Assembly: GCA_026709025.1 (NCBI GenBank)
Contig: JAPOTT010000040.1
Span: forward strand, 23,019 to 59,908
Origin: a bacterium
Lineage (GTDB): Bacteria > Actinomycetota > Acidimicrobiia > Acidimicrobiales > Bin134
DNA: 36,890 nucleotides
Reading direction: 5' to 3'
Both the position numbers and the translations under genes were made by a program. The notes under the pieces are model-generated. The model saw only the letters and a list, made by a program, of their open reading frames with translations. It was not told the DNA's origin and did not search any database. This document shows, one piece after another, positions 18,463 to 25,930 of this stretch. The first letter of the stretch is position 1; each line of letters opens with the position of its first letter.

Positions 18463-20271
18463 CTACGCGGTGGCTGTCACAAGAACGGTAACGAGCGTCA
18501 AGGTGAGTATGGACATGGGCACTCCTAGCCGCAGGTAATCCACAAAGCGGTAACGCCCAGGCCCATAAACCATGGTGTTGGTTTGATAGCCGATTGGGGT
18601 TAAGAACGATGCCGAAGCCGCTATTGCCACACCCAAAGCCATCGTGCGGGGGTCGAGCCCTGATTGGGTGGCCACTTCTAGGGCAACCGGAAACACCAAC
18701 GCCACCGCTGCCACGTTGGTGATGAGTTCGGTTAGCAACATGGTTGCAGCCACAATCCCCAGCACCACTCCGGCATCGCCCAAGAAATCAAAGCCGCTAA
18801 CGATGCTGCTTGCTAGGTCTTCGGCCAAGCCAGCCTCGGTAAGCGCAGCTCCCAAGCCAAAAGCAGCGCCAATGGTTATGAGCACGCTCAAATCCACCGC
18901 CTCGCGTGCTTGGCGTGGTGTAACAACGCCTCCTGCGATCACCGCACCTGCAGCTATCAGAGCAGCTTCTAGCAATCCCACCACCCCAGCAGCAGGCAGC
19001 ACCACCAAAGCAGCAAGAGCTAGCAGTGCAATTGGCGCCCTACGCGTGGCTCTCGGCGGGGAGCCGCCCAACCGGGCCACCAACAAGAAATCGCTGTGGT
19101 TGCTCCAACGCTCGTCAAACCCATCTGCGGCAAGTACCAGCAAAGTGTCACCCACCCGCAAGCGTACCTGTCCAAACTTGGCCTCCACCGCAGCCCCAGA
19201 GCGGTGAATACCCACAACAGCTGCCTGATATCGCCCGCGGAACCCAGCTTCGGCCAGAGTCCGCCCGCTCAAGGGAGATGCAGCGCCCACAACTGCCTCA
19301 AAGAAGGTGTGGTCTTGGGAGTCCACAGCCTCTAGGTGTGGGTCTTCGGCTGAGACGAGGCCAGCCATAGCTTGCAGGTCTAACACCAGATCCACACGAC
19401 CCGCAAAGGTGAGCCGGTCACCTCCTCGCAACAAAAAAGTAGGTGCCACTGGAGCAATAACGGTTCCGTTGCGTTCTACCTCTACCAAGAACACTCCCTG
19501 TAATTGGCGCAACCCAGCAGTCTCAACCGATTGACCATCAAACGCGCCACCAGCCGACACATGCATAGACACCAAATAGGATCGGGCCTCTCCAGCAGCC
19601 TCAACAGCATGGCGTTCGGGCATCAACAGCGGTGCGGCTATCACGATCAGGGTTAGGCCGACACCTGCAAGAGGCAACCCGTAGCGGGCTAGCTCAAACA
19701 TTTGCAGAGGGTCTTGGCCTGCCGATTGCAACAGCCCACTCACCACAAGGTTGGTGCTGGTGCCGATGGCAGTTATCGCCCCGCCCAAGATGGTGGCATA
19801 AGACAGGGGTATCAAGAACTTGGATGCAGCCTTGCCGTAACGCTCTGCCCAACCCCGCACTGCTGGCACAAGCATGGCCACAATGGGCGTGTTAGCCAAA
19901 AAAGCCGAAGCAGCGCTGGCCGGAACCAGCAGCCGAAGCAGCGCCAGCCGATTGCCTCCGACGCCGCTTCTGTTTGCACCCCGGCTACCCCCTGCACCGC
20001 TGTTGCCTACTCCCCTATCTAAGGTCTTATCCACTAGGGGTTGCAGGGCGTTGGTTTTGGTTACCGCACCCGCTATCACATACAGCACCCCTATGGTGAT
20101 GGGTGCCTCATTGCTAAACCCACCAAATGCAGCCTCAGCATCAATCACGCCTAACAAAAACAGTGTTGCTGTAGCACCCATCACGCCTACCGCTGGGGAA
20201 AGTCGGCCGCTGATGAGCCCTGCACCCATCAACATCAGCACCACTACGGTGAGCACGGCATCACTGTTCAT
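18463..20271 (-). CDS. SLC13-type anion permease with two RCK_C (TrkA-C) domains
   Basis: 602 residues. Hydrophobic segments flank a central soluble region (about 220-400) holding two RCK_C/TrkA-C-like domains (QGVFLVEVERNGTVIAP...GDRLTFAG and YQAAVVGIHRSGAAVEA...GDTLLVLA). The membrane parts contain the family signature segments AIGTSTNLVVSG near 165 and LTPIGYQTNTMVYGPGRYRFVDYLRLG near the C-terminus. This architecture is that of divalent-anion:Na+ symporter family transporters, often for sulfate. It lies next to and divergent from ATP sulfurylase/APS kinase, which supports sulfate as substrate (inference). The ATG at 20269-20271 is a plausible start. The specific ion and coupling are not proved by sequence. 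Confidence 0.9.
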   Translation of the reverse strand: MNSDAVLTVVVLMLMGAGLISGRLSPAVGVMGATATLFLLGVIDAEAAFGGFSNEAPITIGVLYVIAGAVTKTNALQPLVDKTLDRGVGNSGAGGSRGANRSGVGGNRLALLRLLVPASAASAFLANTPIVAMLVPAVRGWAERYGKAASKFLIPLSYATILGGAITAIGTSTNLVVSGLLQSAGQDPLQMFELARYGLPLAGVGLTLIVIAAPLLMPERHAVEAAGEARSYLVSMHVSAGGAFDGQSVETAGLRQLQGVFLVEVERNGTVIAPVAPTFLLRGGDRLTFAGRVDLVLDLQAMAGLVSAEDPHLEAVDSQDHTFFEAVVGAASPLSGRTLAEAGFRGRYQAAVVGIHRSGAAVEAKFGQVRLRVGDTLLVLAADGFDERWSNHSDFLLVARLGGSPPRATRRAPIALLALAALVVLPAAGVVGLLEAALIAAGAVIAGGVVTPRQAREAVDLSVLITIGAAFGLGAALTEAGLAEDLASSIVSGFDFLGDAGVVLGIVAATMLLTELITNVAAVALVFPVALEVATQSGLDPRTMALGVAIAASASFLTPIGYQTNTMVYGPGRYRFVDYLRLGVPMSILTLTLVTVLVTATA

Positions 20272-20380
20272 CGCTAAAAATGCTACGGCCTAAACAGCTC
20301 CACACAACTAAGTATTGAGCTTGTAAAGCCTGCGTTGCAATAATGCACTCTCCGATAGCTCACGCACAGCAATTTCGCGC

Positions 20381-20388
20381 TATTAAAT
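20381..20388 (+). promoter_or_regulatory. -10-like box just before the GTG of the sulfurylase gene (possible leaderless start)
   Basis: TATTAAAT at 20381-20388 lies 6-14 bases before the GTG at 20395, where a transcription start would fall on or beside the start codon. No Shine-Dalgarno sequence is seen in TAGATTC directly ahead of the GTG. Together this suggests a leaderless mRNA, which is common in actinobacteria. Confidence 0.45.
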
Positions 20389-20394
20389 AGATTC

Positions 20395-22110
20395 GTGTCA
20401 ACAAACCTCATCCAACCCCACGGTGGCGCGCTCACAAACCTCTTGGTAGACAGCGTCACAGCCGAAGAACTCAAAACAACATCGCGCGATCTTCCTTCGG
20501 TCACCCTGCAACCTCGTCACCTGTGCGATCTAGAACTTTTGCTGAACGGCGGCTTTTCTCCTCTAGCTGGCTTCATGGGACAAGCCGATTATGAACGAGT
20601 TTGTGCGGAGATGCGCCTAGCCAACGGCACGCTCTGGCCAATGCCCATCACCTTAGATGTGGACGAACAAACAGCCGCCGCAGCCCAAGAAGCCGGTCGA
20701 ATAGCGTTGCGAGACGTTGAAGGTGTGATGTTGGCCATGCTCACCGTGAGCGATGCCTGGCAGCCCGACACAACGGCCGAGGCGCAAGCAGTGTTTGGGA
20801 GTACCAACCCCCACCATCCCGGTGTGGGGCACCTTCTTCATAACACAGAATCGGTATATCTAGGTGGCACCCTGCAAGGCATACAGCTTCCCGTGCATCA
20901 CGATTTTGTGGATCTGCGCCTAACGCCAGCTCAGCTGCGGGCTGCATTTGCTGCTCAGGGTTGGAGTCGGGTGGTTGCCTTTCAAACCCGCAACCCCATG
21001 CACCGTGCCCACGTAGAGCTAACCCAACGAGCAGCCAAAGAGGCCGATGCCAACTTGTTGATCCACCCAGTGGTAGGCATGACAAAGCCGGGCGATGTAG
21101 ATCACTACACCAGAGGTCGGGTGTATCAGCACGTTATCGCCCGTTATCCCTCCAACACCGCCATAGTTGCCATGTTGCCCTTAGCTATGCGTATGGGAGG
21201 CCCCAGAGAAGCAGTTTGGCATGCCATTATTCGCAAGAACCATGGCGTTTCCCATTTCATCGTGGGCCGTGATCATGCAGGCCCAGGTGCCGATGCCGCT
21301 GGCAACCCCTTCTATGGCCCCTACGATGCCCAAGAGATGCTTGCAGACTTCACAGAGGAACTGGGCGTAGCTATGGTGCCGTTCAAGATGATGGTGTATG
21401 TGCCAGATACAAACAGCTACCACCCAGTAGACGAGGTAAGCGAAACCACAACCACCCTTAGCATCAGCGGCACCGAACTGCGAGATCGCTTAGCCTCAGG
21501 TGAGGACATCCCCGAGTGGTTTAGCTATCCGGAGGTGGTGGCCGAACTGCGTAGAACTCATCCGCAGCGCTCTAAGCAGGGTTTTACCGTATTTTTCACG
21601 GGGCTTAGCGGTTCGGGTAAGTCCACCATCGCTCAAGCTCTGTTGGCCAAGCTCTTGGAGCAACAGCCCCGGCCTGTAACCCTGCTAGATGGTGATGTTG
21701 TGCGAACCAACCTATCCTCTGAGCTGGGGTTCTCTAAAGAACATCGCGACATCAACATCACCCGTATTGGGTATGTGGCTTCAGAGATCACCAAACACGG
21801 TGGCATCGCCATTTGTGCCCCAATCGCCCCTTACGCTGAACCTCGGCGCAAAAACCGTGAGGCTATTTCAGGTTATGGGGGTTATGTGCTAGTCCACGTT
21901 TCTACGCCCCTAGAGGTTTGCGAACAGCGAGATCGTAAAGGCCTGTACGCCAAGGCCCGCGCTGGCATCATCAAGGAGTTCACCGGCATCTCAGATCCTT
22001 ATGAGGAGCCCACCGATGCCGATGTTGTGCTGCCCACAGTAGATCAAACCCCAGGTGAGGCTGCTCAAACCATTATTGATTACCTAGTTGCTCAGGGTTA
22101 CCTGCAATAG
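20395..22110 (+). CDS. Bifunctional sulfate adenylyltransferase / adenylylsulfate kinase
   Basis: 571 residues, two enzymes in one chain. Residues about 10-390 are an ATP sulfurylase (Met3-type), with FQTRNPMHRAH near 196-205 for ATP binding and FIVGRDHAGPG near 290. Residues about 395-571 are an APS kinase with the P-loop GLSGSGKST near 402 and LDGDVVRTNL near 430. It activates sulfate to APS and then PAPS in the cytoplasm. The start is GTG. The neighbours are a probable sulfate transporter (divergent) and CysH (convergent), making a compact assimilation locus. Both active sites look intact. Confidence 0.96.
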   Translation: MSTNLIQPHGGALTNLLVDSVTAEELKTTSRDLPSVTLQPRHLCDLELLLNGGFSPLAGFMGQADYERVCAEMRLANGTLWPMPITLDVDEQTAAAAQEAGRIALRDVEGVMLAMLTVSDAWQPDTTAEAQAVFGSTNPHHPGVGHLLHNTESVYLGGTLQGIQLPVHHDFVDLRLTPAQLRAAFAAQGWSRVVAFQTRNPMHRAHVELTQRAAKEADANLLIHPVVGMTKPGDVDHYTRGRVYQHVIARYPSNTAIVAMLPLAMRMGGPREAVWHAIIRKNHGVSHFIVGRDHAGPGADAAGNPFYGPYDAQEMLADFTEELGVAMVPFKMMVYVPDTNSYHPVDEVSETTTTLSISGTELRDRLASGEDIPEWFSYPEVVAELRRTHPQRSKQGFTVFFTGLSGSGKSTIAQALLAKLLEQQPRPVTLLDGDVVRTNLSSELGFSKEHRDINITRIGYVASEITKHGGIAICAPIAPYAEPRRKNREAISGYGGYVLVHVSTPLEVCEQRDRKGLYAKARAGIIKEFTGISDPYEEPTDADVVLPTVDQTPGEAAQTIIDYLVAQGYLQ

Positions 22111-22229
22111 CCCTATAGGAAGCTTGACGCCAGCTTTACAGCGAGCCTACTGCTAGGGGCCGACTACCTACCAGCCCATTAGCCGCCTGTGCTGTAGTAC
22201 AGTGCAACCACCTGGCTAGGTAAGACACC

Positions 22230-22922
22230 CTAGCTGTGCAGGCCACACTCGGTTTTGTCGGTGCCAGCCCAACGGCCCGAACGCGGATCATCGCCGGGTG
22301 CAACTGGTTGGGTGCATGGCATGCAGCCGATGGATGGGTAGCCTCGCTCCAACAAAGGGTTGAACGGTACCTTGTGTTCGGCCACATAATCGGCCACCTG
22401 TTCATCGGTCCAAGTAGCGATAGGGTTCAGCTTCACCAAGCCCCGTAAGTCTCGCACCACAATCGGAGCCGACACCCGAGTAACAGCTTCAGCGCGGCGC
22501 AGGCCGCTCATCCACGCAGCCTTGCCAGCTAAGGCACGGTCTAGCTGACCTGCTTTTACGGCTGAGCAGCAGTTTTCTGGGTCCATGTTCCACAAGCCGG
22601 GATCGTGGCGGGCTACCGTCATCAGGCGCAGGTTTAGGCCATAGTGTCGGCGCACCCGCTCCACGGTTTCTAGGGTTTCGGGGAAGTGAAAGCCGGTGTC
22701 GATAAACACCACCTCTATGGCTGGTTCCACCTTTACTGCTAGGTCTATGAGCACAGCGTCTGTCATTGAAGCTGCTAGCGACAGATGGGGCGAGAAGTTG
22801 TCAACACCCCACTGGATCACCTTTTCGGCAGCTAGGTACTCAAACTCCGTGTTGAGGTCGGCCAACTCCTCGTCGCTGTAGTTGGGAATGGTCAGGTTGG
22901 GCATTCGGTACTCGCCAATCAT
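22230..22922 (-). CDS. cysH: Assimilatory (phospho)adenylyl-sulfate reductase, iron-sulfur APS type
   Basis: 230 residues, thioredoxin-dependent reduction of activated sulfate to sulfite. Seen are the PP-loop-type core (SLAASMTDAVL, VVFIDTGFHFPETLE) and the catalytic C226 in KTECGLHS. C118-C119 and C200-M-P-C203 form the CC...CxxC set that binds a [4Fe-4S] cluster and marks the APS-reducing branch rather than the cluster-free PAPS branch. The ATG at 22922 is assumed; an ATG six codons later is possible. A 19-base palindrome lies about 20-40 bases upstream and probably controls it. Confidence 0.94.
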   Translation of the reverse strand: MIGEYRMPNLTIPNYSDEELADLNTEFEYLAAEKVIQWGVDNFSPHLSLAASMTDAVLIDLAVKVEPAIEVVFIDTGFHFPETLETVERVRRHYGLNLRLMTVARHDPGLWNMDPENCCSAVKAGQLDRALAGKAAWMSGLRRAEAVTRVSAPIVVRDLRGLVKLNPIATWTDEQVADYVAEHKVPFNPLLERGYPSIGCMPCTQPVAPGDDPRSGRWAGTDKTECGLHS

Positions 22923-22940
22923 CGTTGGGTGGCGGCTAAA

Positions 22941-22959
22941 TCAGACTACTCTGGTCTGA
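22941..22959 (-). promoter_or_regulatory. Candidate operator upstream of cysH
   Basis: TCAGAC (22941-22946) and GTCTGA (22954-22959) form a perfect inverted repeat around seven bases, 18 bases before the cysH start. No known consensus is matched with confidence; a repressor answering to cysteine or sulfur supply is the contextual guess. Confidence 0.4.
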
Positions 22960-23073
22960 ATACTGTTCTATCAGCCAGCACCCACAAAAACAACTCAAAC
23001 CTCTACAAGCCCCCAAACACCATAGCACCCCCTCAGCCTCCACCCCAGAGCCTCTTGGTGGCTCAGGATTACC

Positions 23074-23823
23074 TCAGGAGGTATTCTCTTCAATCCAGTC
23101 CATCAAGGCAAGGAACCCAGTACTAGCACGGTATTGGCGATAGGTTGCCAGGGTTTTGTGGAACTGTGTACTCCAGAGGGTGTCTTGGGTGGTCTTGGGC
23201 CAGCATAGATGGCCCACTGCATAACTAACCACGGTAAGAGAGCCATCTACCTGAACAAGGTTGTTCCCAATCAATGGCCCCATGAGCACATTGATGTGTA
23301 CTAAGTCTAATAAGTTGCTCCAATCAGTGGTGAGGGTAGCCTGGCAATCTGCATCTTGTTTTTGGACGATTGCCTGCGTGCCGTCAGCATATAAGCGTAT
23401 AACTGCTTCCACATCACCAAAGGGAGTGTGCAGGGCTGCGATCCCAATATCAACTGTCCCAACCGTGTGTTGTTCTAACTCTGGCCGTTGCACCGCCCGC
23501 AGGCCAAGCATATCGGTGTGTTTCCCGTTTACCAGAATAGAGGTACCAAGTGCGTTATCGGTTGGGGAGGTGCGACCTAGCAGGTCACCAGCATTTGTCT
23601 GAGCATCCTGCTCTAACACCAAATCTGGTTGCTTCATCGGTTGTCCAGGTACCCAAGCAACTAACCCTTTATTGTCAAATATCTGTTGATGTGTTTCTGC
23701 ACCTTCTCCAGTTTCAGCAACACGGTATTCAACTATGAAACTAGGATTGCTAGGAACCTGATTAGGTAGCGGTAACTGTTCAAACCAACCCGGCGATCCA
23801 AACTGAATGAGAGTTGAGCCCAT
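23074..23823 (-). CDS. Hypothetical protein with two SCP2-like segments
   Basis: The start is placed at ATG 23823 (protein MGSTLIQFGSPGW..., 249 residues), not at the longer in-frame start 30 bases upstream. A GGATAGGA ribosome site lies directly ahead, and the same site and first three codons (MGS) are conserved at the duplicated copy near 25640. Two internal stretches (about 55-105 and 155-210) share a pattern like SCP2 sterol-carrier folds: an alternating strand, a helix with LLGR or LLDLV, then a strand ending in V(D/N)G. No signal peptide. It is divergent from the PstS-like pseudogene and shares its promoter region. The function is unknown; binding of a hydrophobic ligand is only a guess from the fold resemblance. 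Confidence 0.6.
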   Translation of the reverse strand: MGSTLIQFGSPGWFEQLPLPNQVPSNPSFIVEYRVAETGEGAETHQQIFDNKGLVAWVPGQPMKQPDLVLEQDAQTNAGDLLGRTSPTDNALGTSILVNGKHTDMLGLRAVQRPELEQHTVGTVDIGIAALHTPFGDVEAVIRLYADGTQAIVQKQDADCQATLTTDWSNLLDLVHINVLMGPLIGNNLVQVDGSLTVVSYAVGHLCWPKTTQDTLWSTQFHKTLATYRQYRASTGFLALMDWIEENTS

Positions 23824-24095
23824 AACTTTTCCTATCCGAAGTAGCGTCAGCAAGTTTGCAAGGTTCCTAAAGCCTCAACCTACCATACATAGAGGCGGTT
23901 GCTCCTATTTAATTTAGCTAGTACTATTCCAACTGAACTCATGCAACCTATCCAGTAGCTCAAGCCAAAATAGGAGGACCACCATTAAACGGGTTCTGCT
24001 AACCCTTCGATCCACCCTCGCATGCATACTTATTCTAAGCTTGATTGCTTCAGCCTGCACATCCAGCAGTCCCACTCAGCAATCTCGTTCTGCCA
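23815..24095 (+). repeat. Duplicated divergent cassette, copy A
   Basis: From the first codons of the minus-strand gene (TGAGCCCATAA) through the divergent promoter, ribosome site and lipoprotein signal peptide (CCTGCACATCCAGCAG..CCCACTCAGCAATCT), this stretch aligns with 25632-25930 at clearly visible identity with small indels. The duplication covers regulation and secretion signal, then the sequences diverge in both directions. Confidence 0.85.
23899..23927 (+). promoter_or_regulatory. Promoter, cassette copy A
   Basis: TTGCTC (23899-23904), 17-base spacer, TACTAT (23922-23927). Hexamers and spacing are identical in copy B although the spacer differs in sequence, so these elements have been conserved. 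It reads toward the PstS-like pseudogene. Confidence 0.6.
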
Positions 24096-24523
24096 ACAAT
24101 ACCGCGGAAACAGCACCTACCACTGAATCTAGCCTTGAACCCAGCGATAAACTGCCTAGCAACTTGTACGGTGAACTTTTTCTAGATTCAACGTTTGTTG
24201 TCGGGAACTATATGGGGGTTATGCAAGACAAATTTATTGAACTACACCCTAATATATCGGATCCAACTGAGACTGTAGCAGGAGTTCATCAAAGTATTAA
24301 CAGATGAAAGATTTTTTGCCTTCAGAATCCACCTGAGGAAGTATTAGTAGATCCATATCTTCTTAGATATAGCGATTATGCTTTTCTTGATGCTGCTGGT
24401 ATATTGTTATCTACTAATACTATGCCTGATCGGTTTGTTGCTCTATGTAAAGAAGGAGAAACTGAATGGATAAAAATTAAGGATTGGAAGTATTGCCCGA
24501 AACTTATTATGCCGCTTTATTGA
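23984..24523 (+). pseudogene. Decayed PstS-like lipoprotein gene, copy A
   Basis: Aligned with the intact copy at 25814-27010. The start codon is ATT (23984) where the other copy has ATG, behind a kept AGGAGG-like site. The signal peptide and lipobox (SACTSSSPT) are kept. Codon 108 is TGA (24305-24307) where the partner has Trp (PWEIFCL). The frame then continues as recognisable homologue (AAGILLSTNTMPDRFVALC) to a second TGA at 24521, and the last ~55 percent of the protein is missing. Three independent lesions make this a pseudogene. ATT can start translation rarely, but the internal stop would still end the product at 107 residues. Confidence 0.85.
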
Positions 24524-24530
24524 TTTTCGC

Positions 24531-25640
24531 TTAGACCTCTGTGTTACAAGCTGGGATCGCATCCAACACTCGGTCAAGTGTTCGTTGGCGGGGTAGTGCT
24601 TGGTCATGGAAGTCTGCTCCTACTCCATTCAAGAACACTGCAACACTTGTGTTTCTTGTTGGATCAAACAATGCAGCGCTGTTCGCTAGACCACCTACGT
24701 GTCCGACAGAGTTATTGCTTGCGAACCGAGACACAACTTGTCGTTTTAACTCCACCATTAGCCCTGCCGACCATTTAGCTTCTCTGCCTAGCACGGGGTC
24801 TTCGCTAGCCGGGCGCTCGTCGCGTAAAAGGTCATCCAGGTATTGAGGCGATGGCAATCCCGAGACTTGCTTGCCCAGCATTACTCGTCCAACTGCGGCA
24901 AATAGTTTGGCTACAGCGCTCATCGTTGCTAAGGCTCCTAGTGCTAGGCGAATTTCGTTCATGTGGGAAGGAAGCAACTCAGAAAGCATCGGTAATGGGC
25001 TCATTGGTAGTCCTGCTGCGGGTGCTCGAACCCGGTTTCGCACTGATTCAGCTCCGTCAGCGTTCACGATCATATCATTGCTCAGGCCGAGCGGACTCAG
25101 TAACTTGTCAATACAATAGTTGTCGGCTGGAACTCCAGTAATTTCTTCAATTAGGTGCTCACATACTAAGCCCCCAGCAACCTCACTATAGGCTGATCGT
25201 TGAACCCGAGAACCTTTCCGCAAAAGCGTTTCGCGTTCATTTGGCGGAGTCCAACGCCATTGAATAGCCGACGGCTCCCCCAAACCTGCATTATGGGAAC
25301 TTAGTTCACGAAACGTTATCCCAGTAGGACACCAGCAAGGTAAACTAGCTACCTCATCCAATAAATCATCAGGCCCAATACCTGCGTTCTCAAGAACCTG
25401 AGCCAACAACAAATACGAGAATGGCTTTACAAGACAATACACATTATGCAGATCACCTGGGCTCAAAACCTTCCGACTGCCCGACTCGCCAAGTGCTAAA
25501 TCCACTATCAACTCACCATCGCAAACCACCGCCACCTGCCCACCAAGAGCAAATATACCATCGTTGACGATCTGACCTAGGGTGTTCTTAACGGCAAGTA
25601 GAACAGTCTCACGATCTAACGGCACAATAGCTGAGCCCAT
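24531..25640 (-). CDS. Beta-lactamase-fold (serine-hydrolase family) protein with Cys in the SxxK position
   Basis: The start is set at ATG 25640 (MGSAIV...), with GGATAGGA upstream as in copy A; the longer ORF start at 25664 lacks this support. 369 residues resembling class C beta-lactamase/esterase-type proteins: QVAVVCDGELIVDLALG near 35-51, then VYCLVKPFS where C69-L-V-K72 replaces the usual S-x-x-K, YSE at 151-153 in place of YxN, and a GHVGG segment near 325 in the KTG-box position. There is no signal peptide, so it is probably cytoplasmic. The loss of the nucleophile Ser suggests a non-hydrolytic role or a Cys nucleophile. It converges with the PstS-like pseudogene and diverges from the intact PstS-like gene. 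Confidence 0.82.
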   Translation of the reverse strand: MGSAIVPLDRETVLLAVKNTLGQIVNDGIFALGGQVAVVCDGELIVDLALGESGSRKVLSPGDLHNVYCLVKPFSYLLLAQVLENAGIGPDDLLDEVASLPCWCPTGITFRELSSHNAGLGEPSAIQWRWTPPNERETLLRKGSRVQRSAYSEVAGGLVCEHLIEEITGVPADNYCIDKLLSPLGLSNDMIVNADGAESVRNRVRAPAAGLPMSPLPMLSELLPSHMNEIRLALGALATMSAVAKLFAAVGRVMLGKQVSGLPSPQYLDDLLRDERPASEDPVLGREAKWSAGLMVELKRQVVSRFASNNSVGHVGGLANSAALFDPTRNTSVAVFLNGVGADFHDQALPRQRTLDRVLDAIPACNTEV

Positions 25641-25930
25641 AATATGTCCTATCCAAGGTAGCATTCACTGGGGTTGCAGAAGTCCTAGAAAGTCACCCTA
25701 ACATGCATAGAAGAGGTTGCTCCTATCTACTGTAGCTAGTACTATTCCAACCCAACACCTAATTAAGCACATATCACCTATCTGAAAGCTTAAACCAAGA
25801 GAGGAGGCCCACCATGAAAAGGGTTCTACCACCCCTTCGGGCAACCCTCACTTACGTGCTGACCCTCACACTGATTACCTCAGCCTGCACATCCAGCAGC
25901 CCCACTCAGCAATCTTCTTCTGTCAACAAT
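25632..25930 (+). repeat. Duplicated divergent cassette, copy B
   Basis: Homologous to 23815-24095 (see copy A). It keeps the ATG start of the lipoprotein and a GAGGAGG ribosome site, so this is the functional copy. The offset between copies is about 1.8 kb. Confidence 0.85.
25717..25745 (+). promoter_or_regulatory. Promoter, cassette copy B
   Basis: TTGCTC (25717-25722), 17-base spacer, TACTAT (25740-25745), the same hexamers and spacing as in copy A. It lies 68 bases ahead of the PstS-like ATG. Confidence 0.6.
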
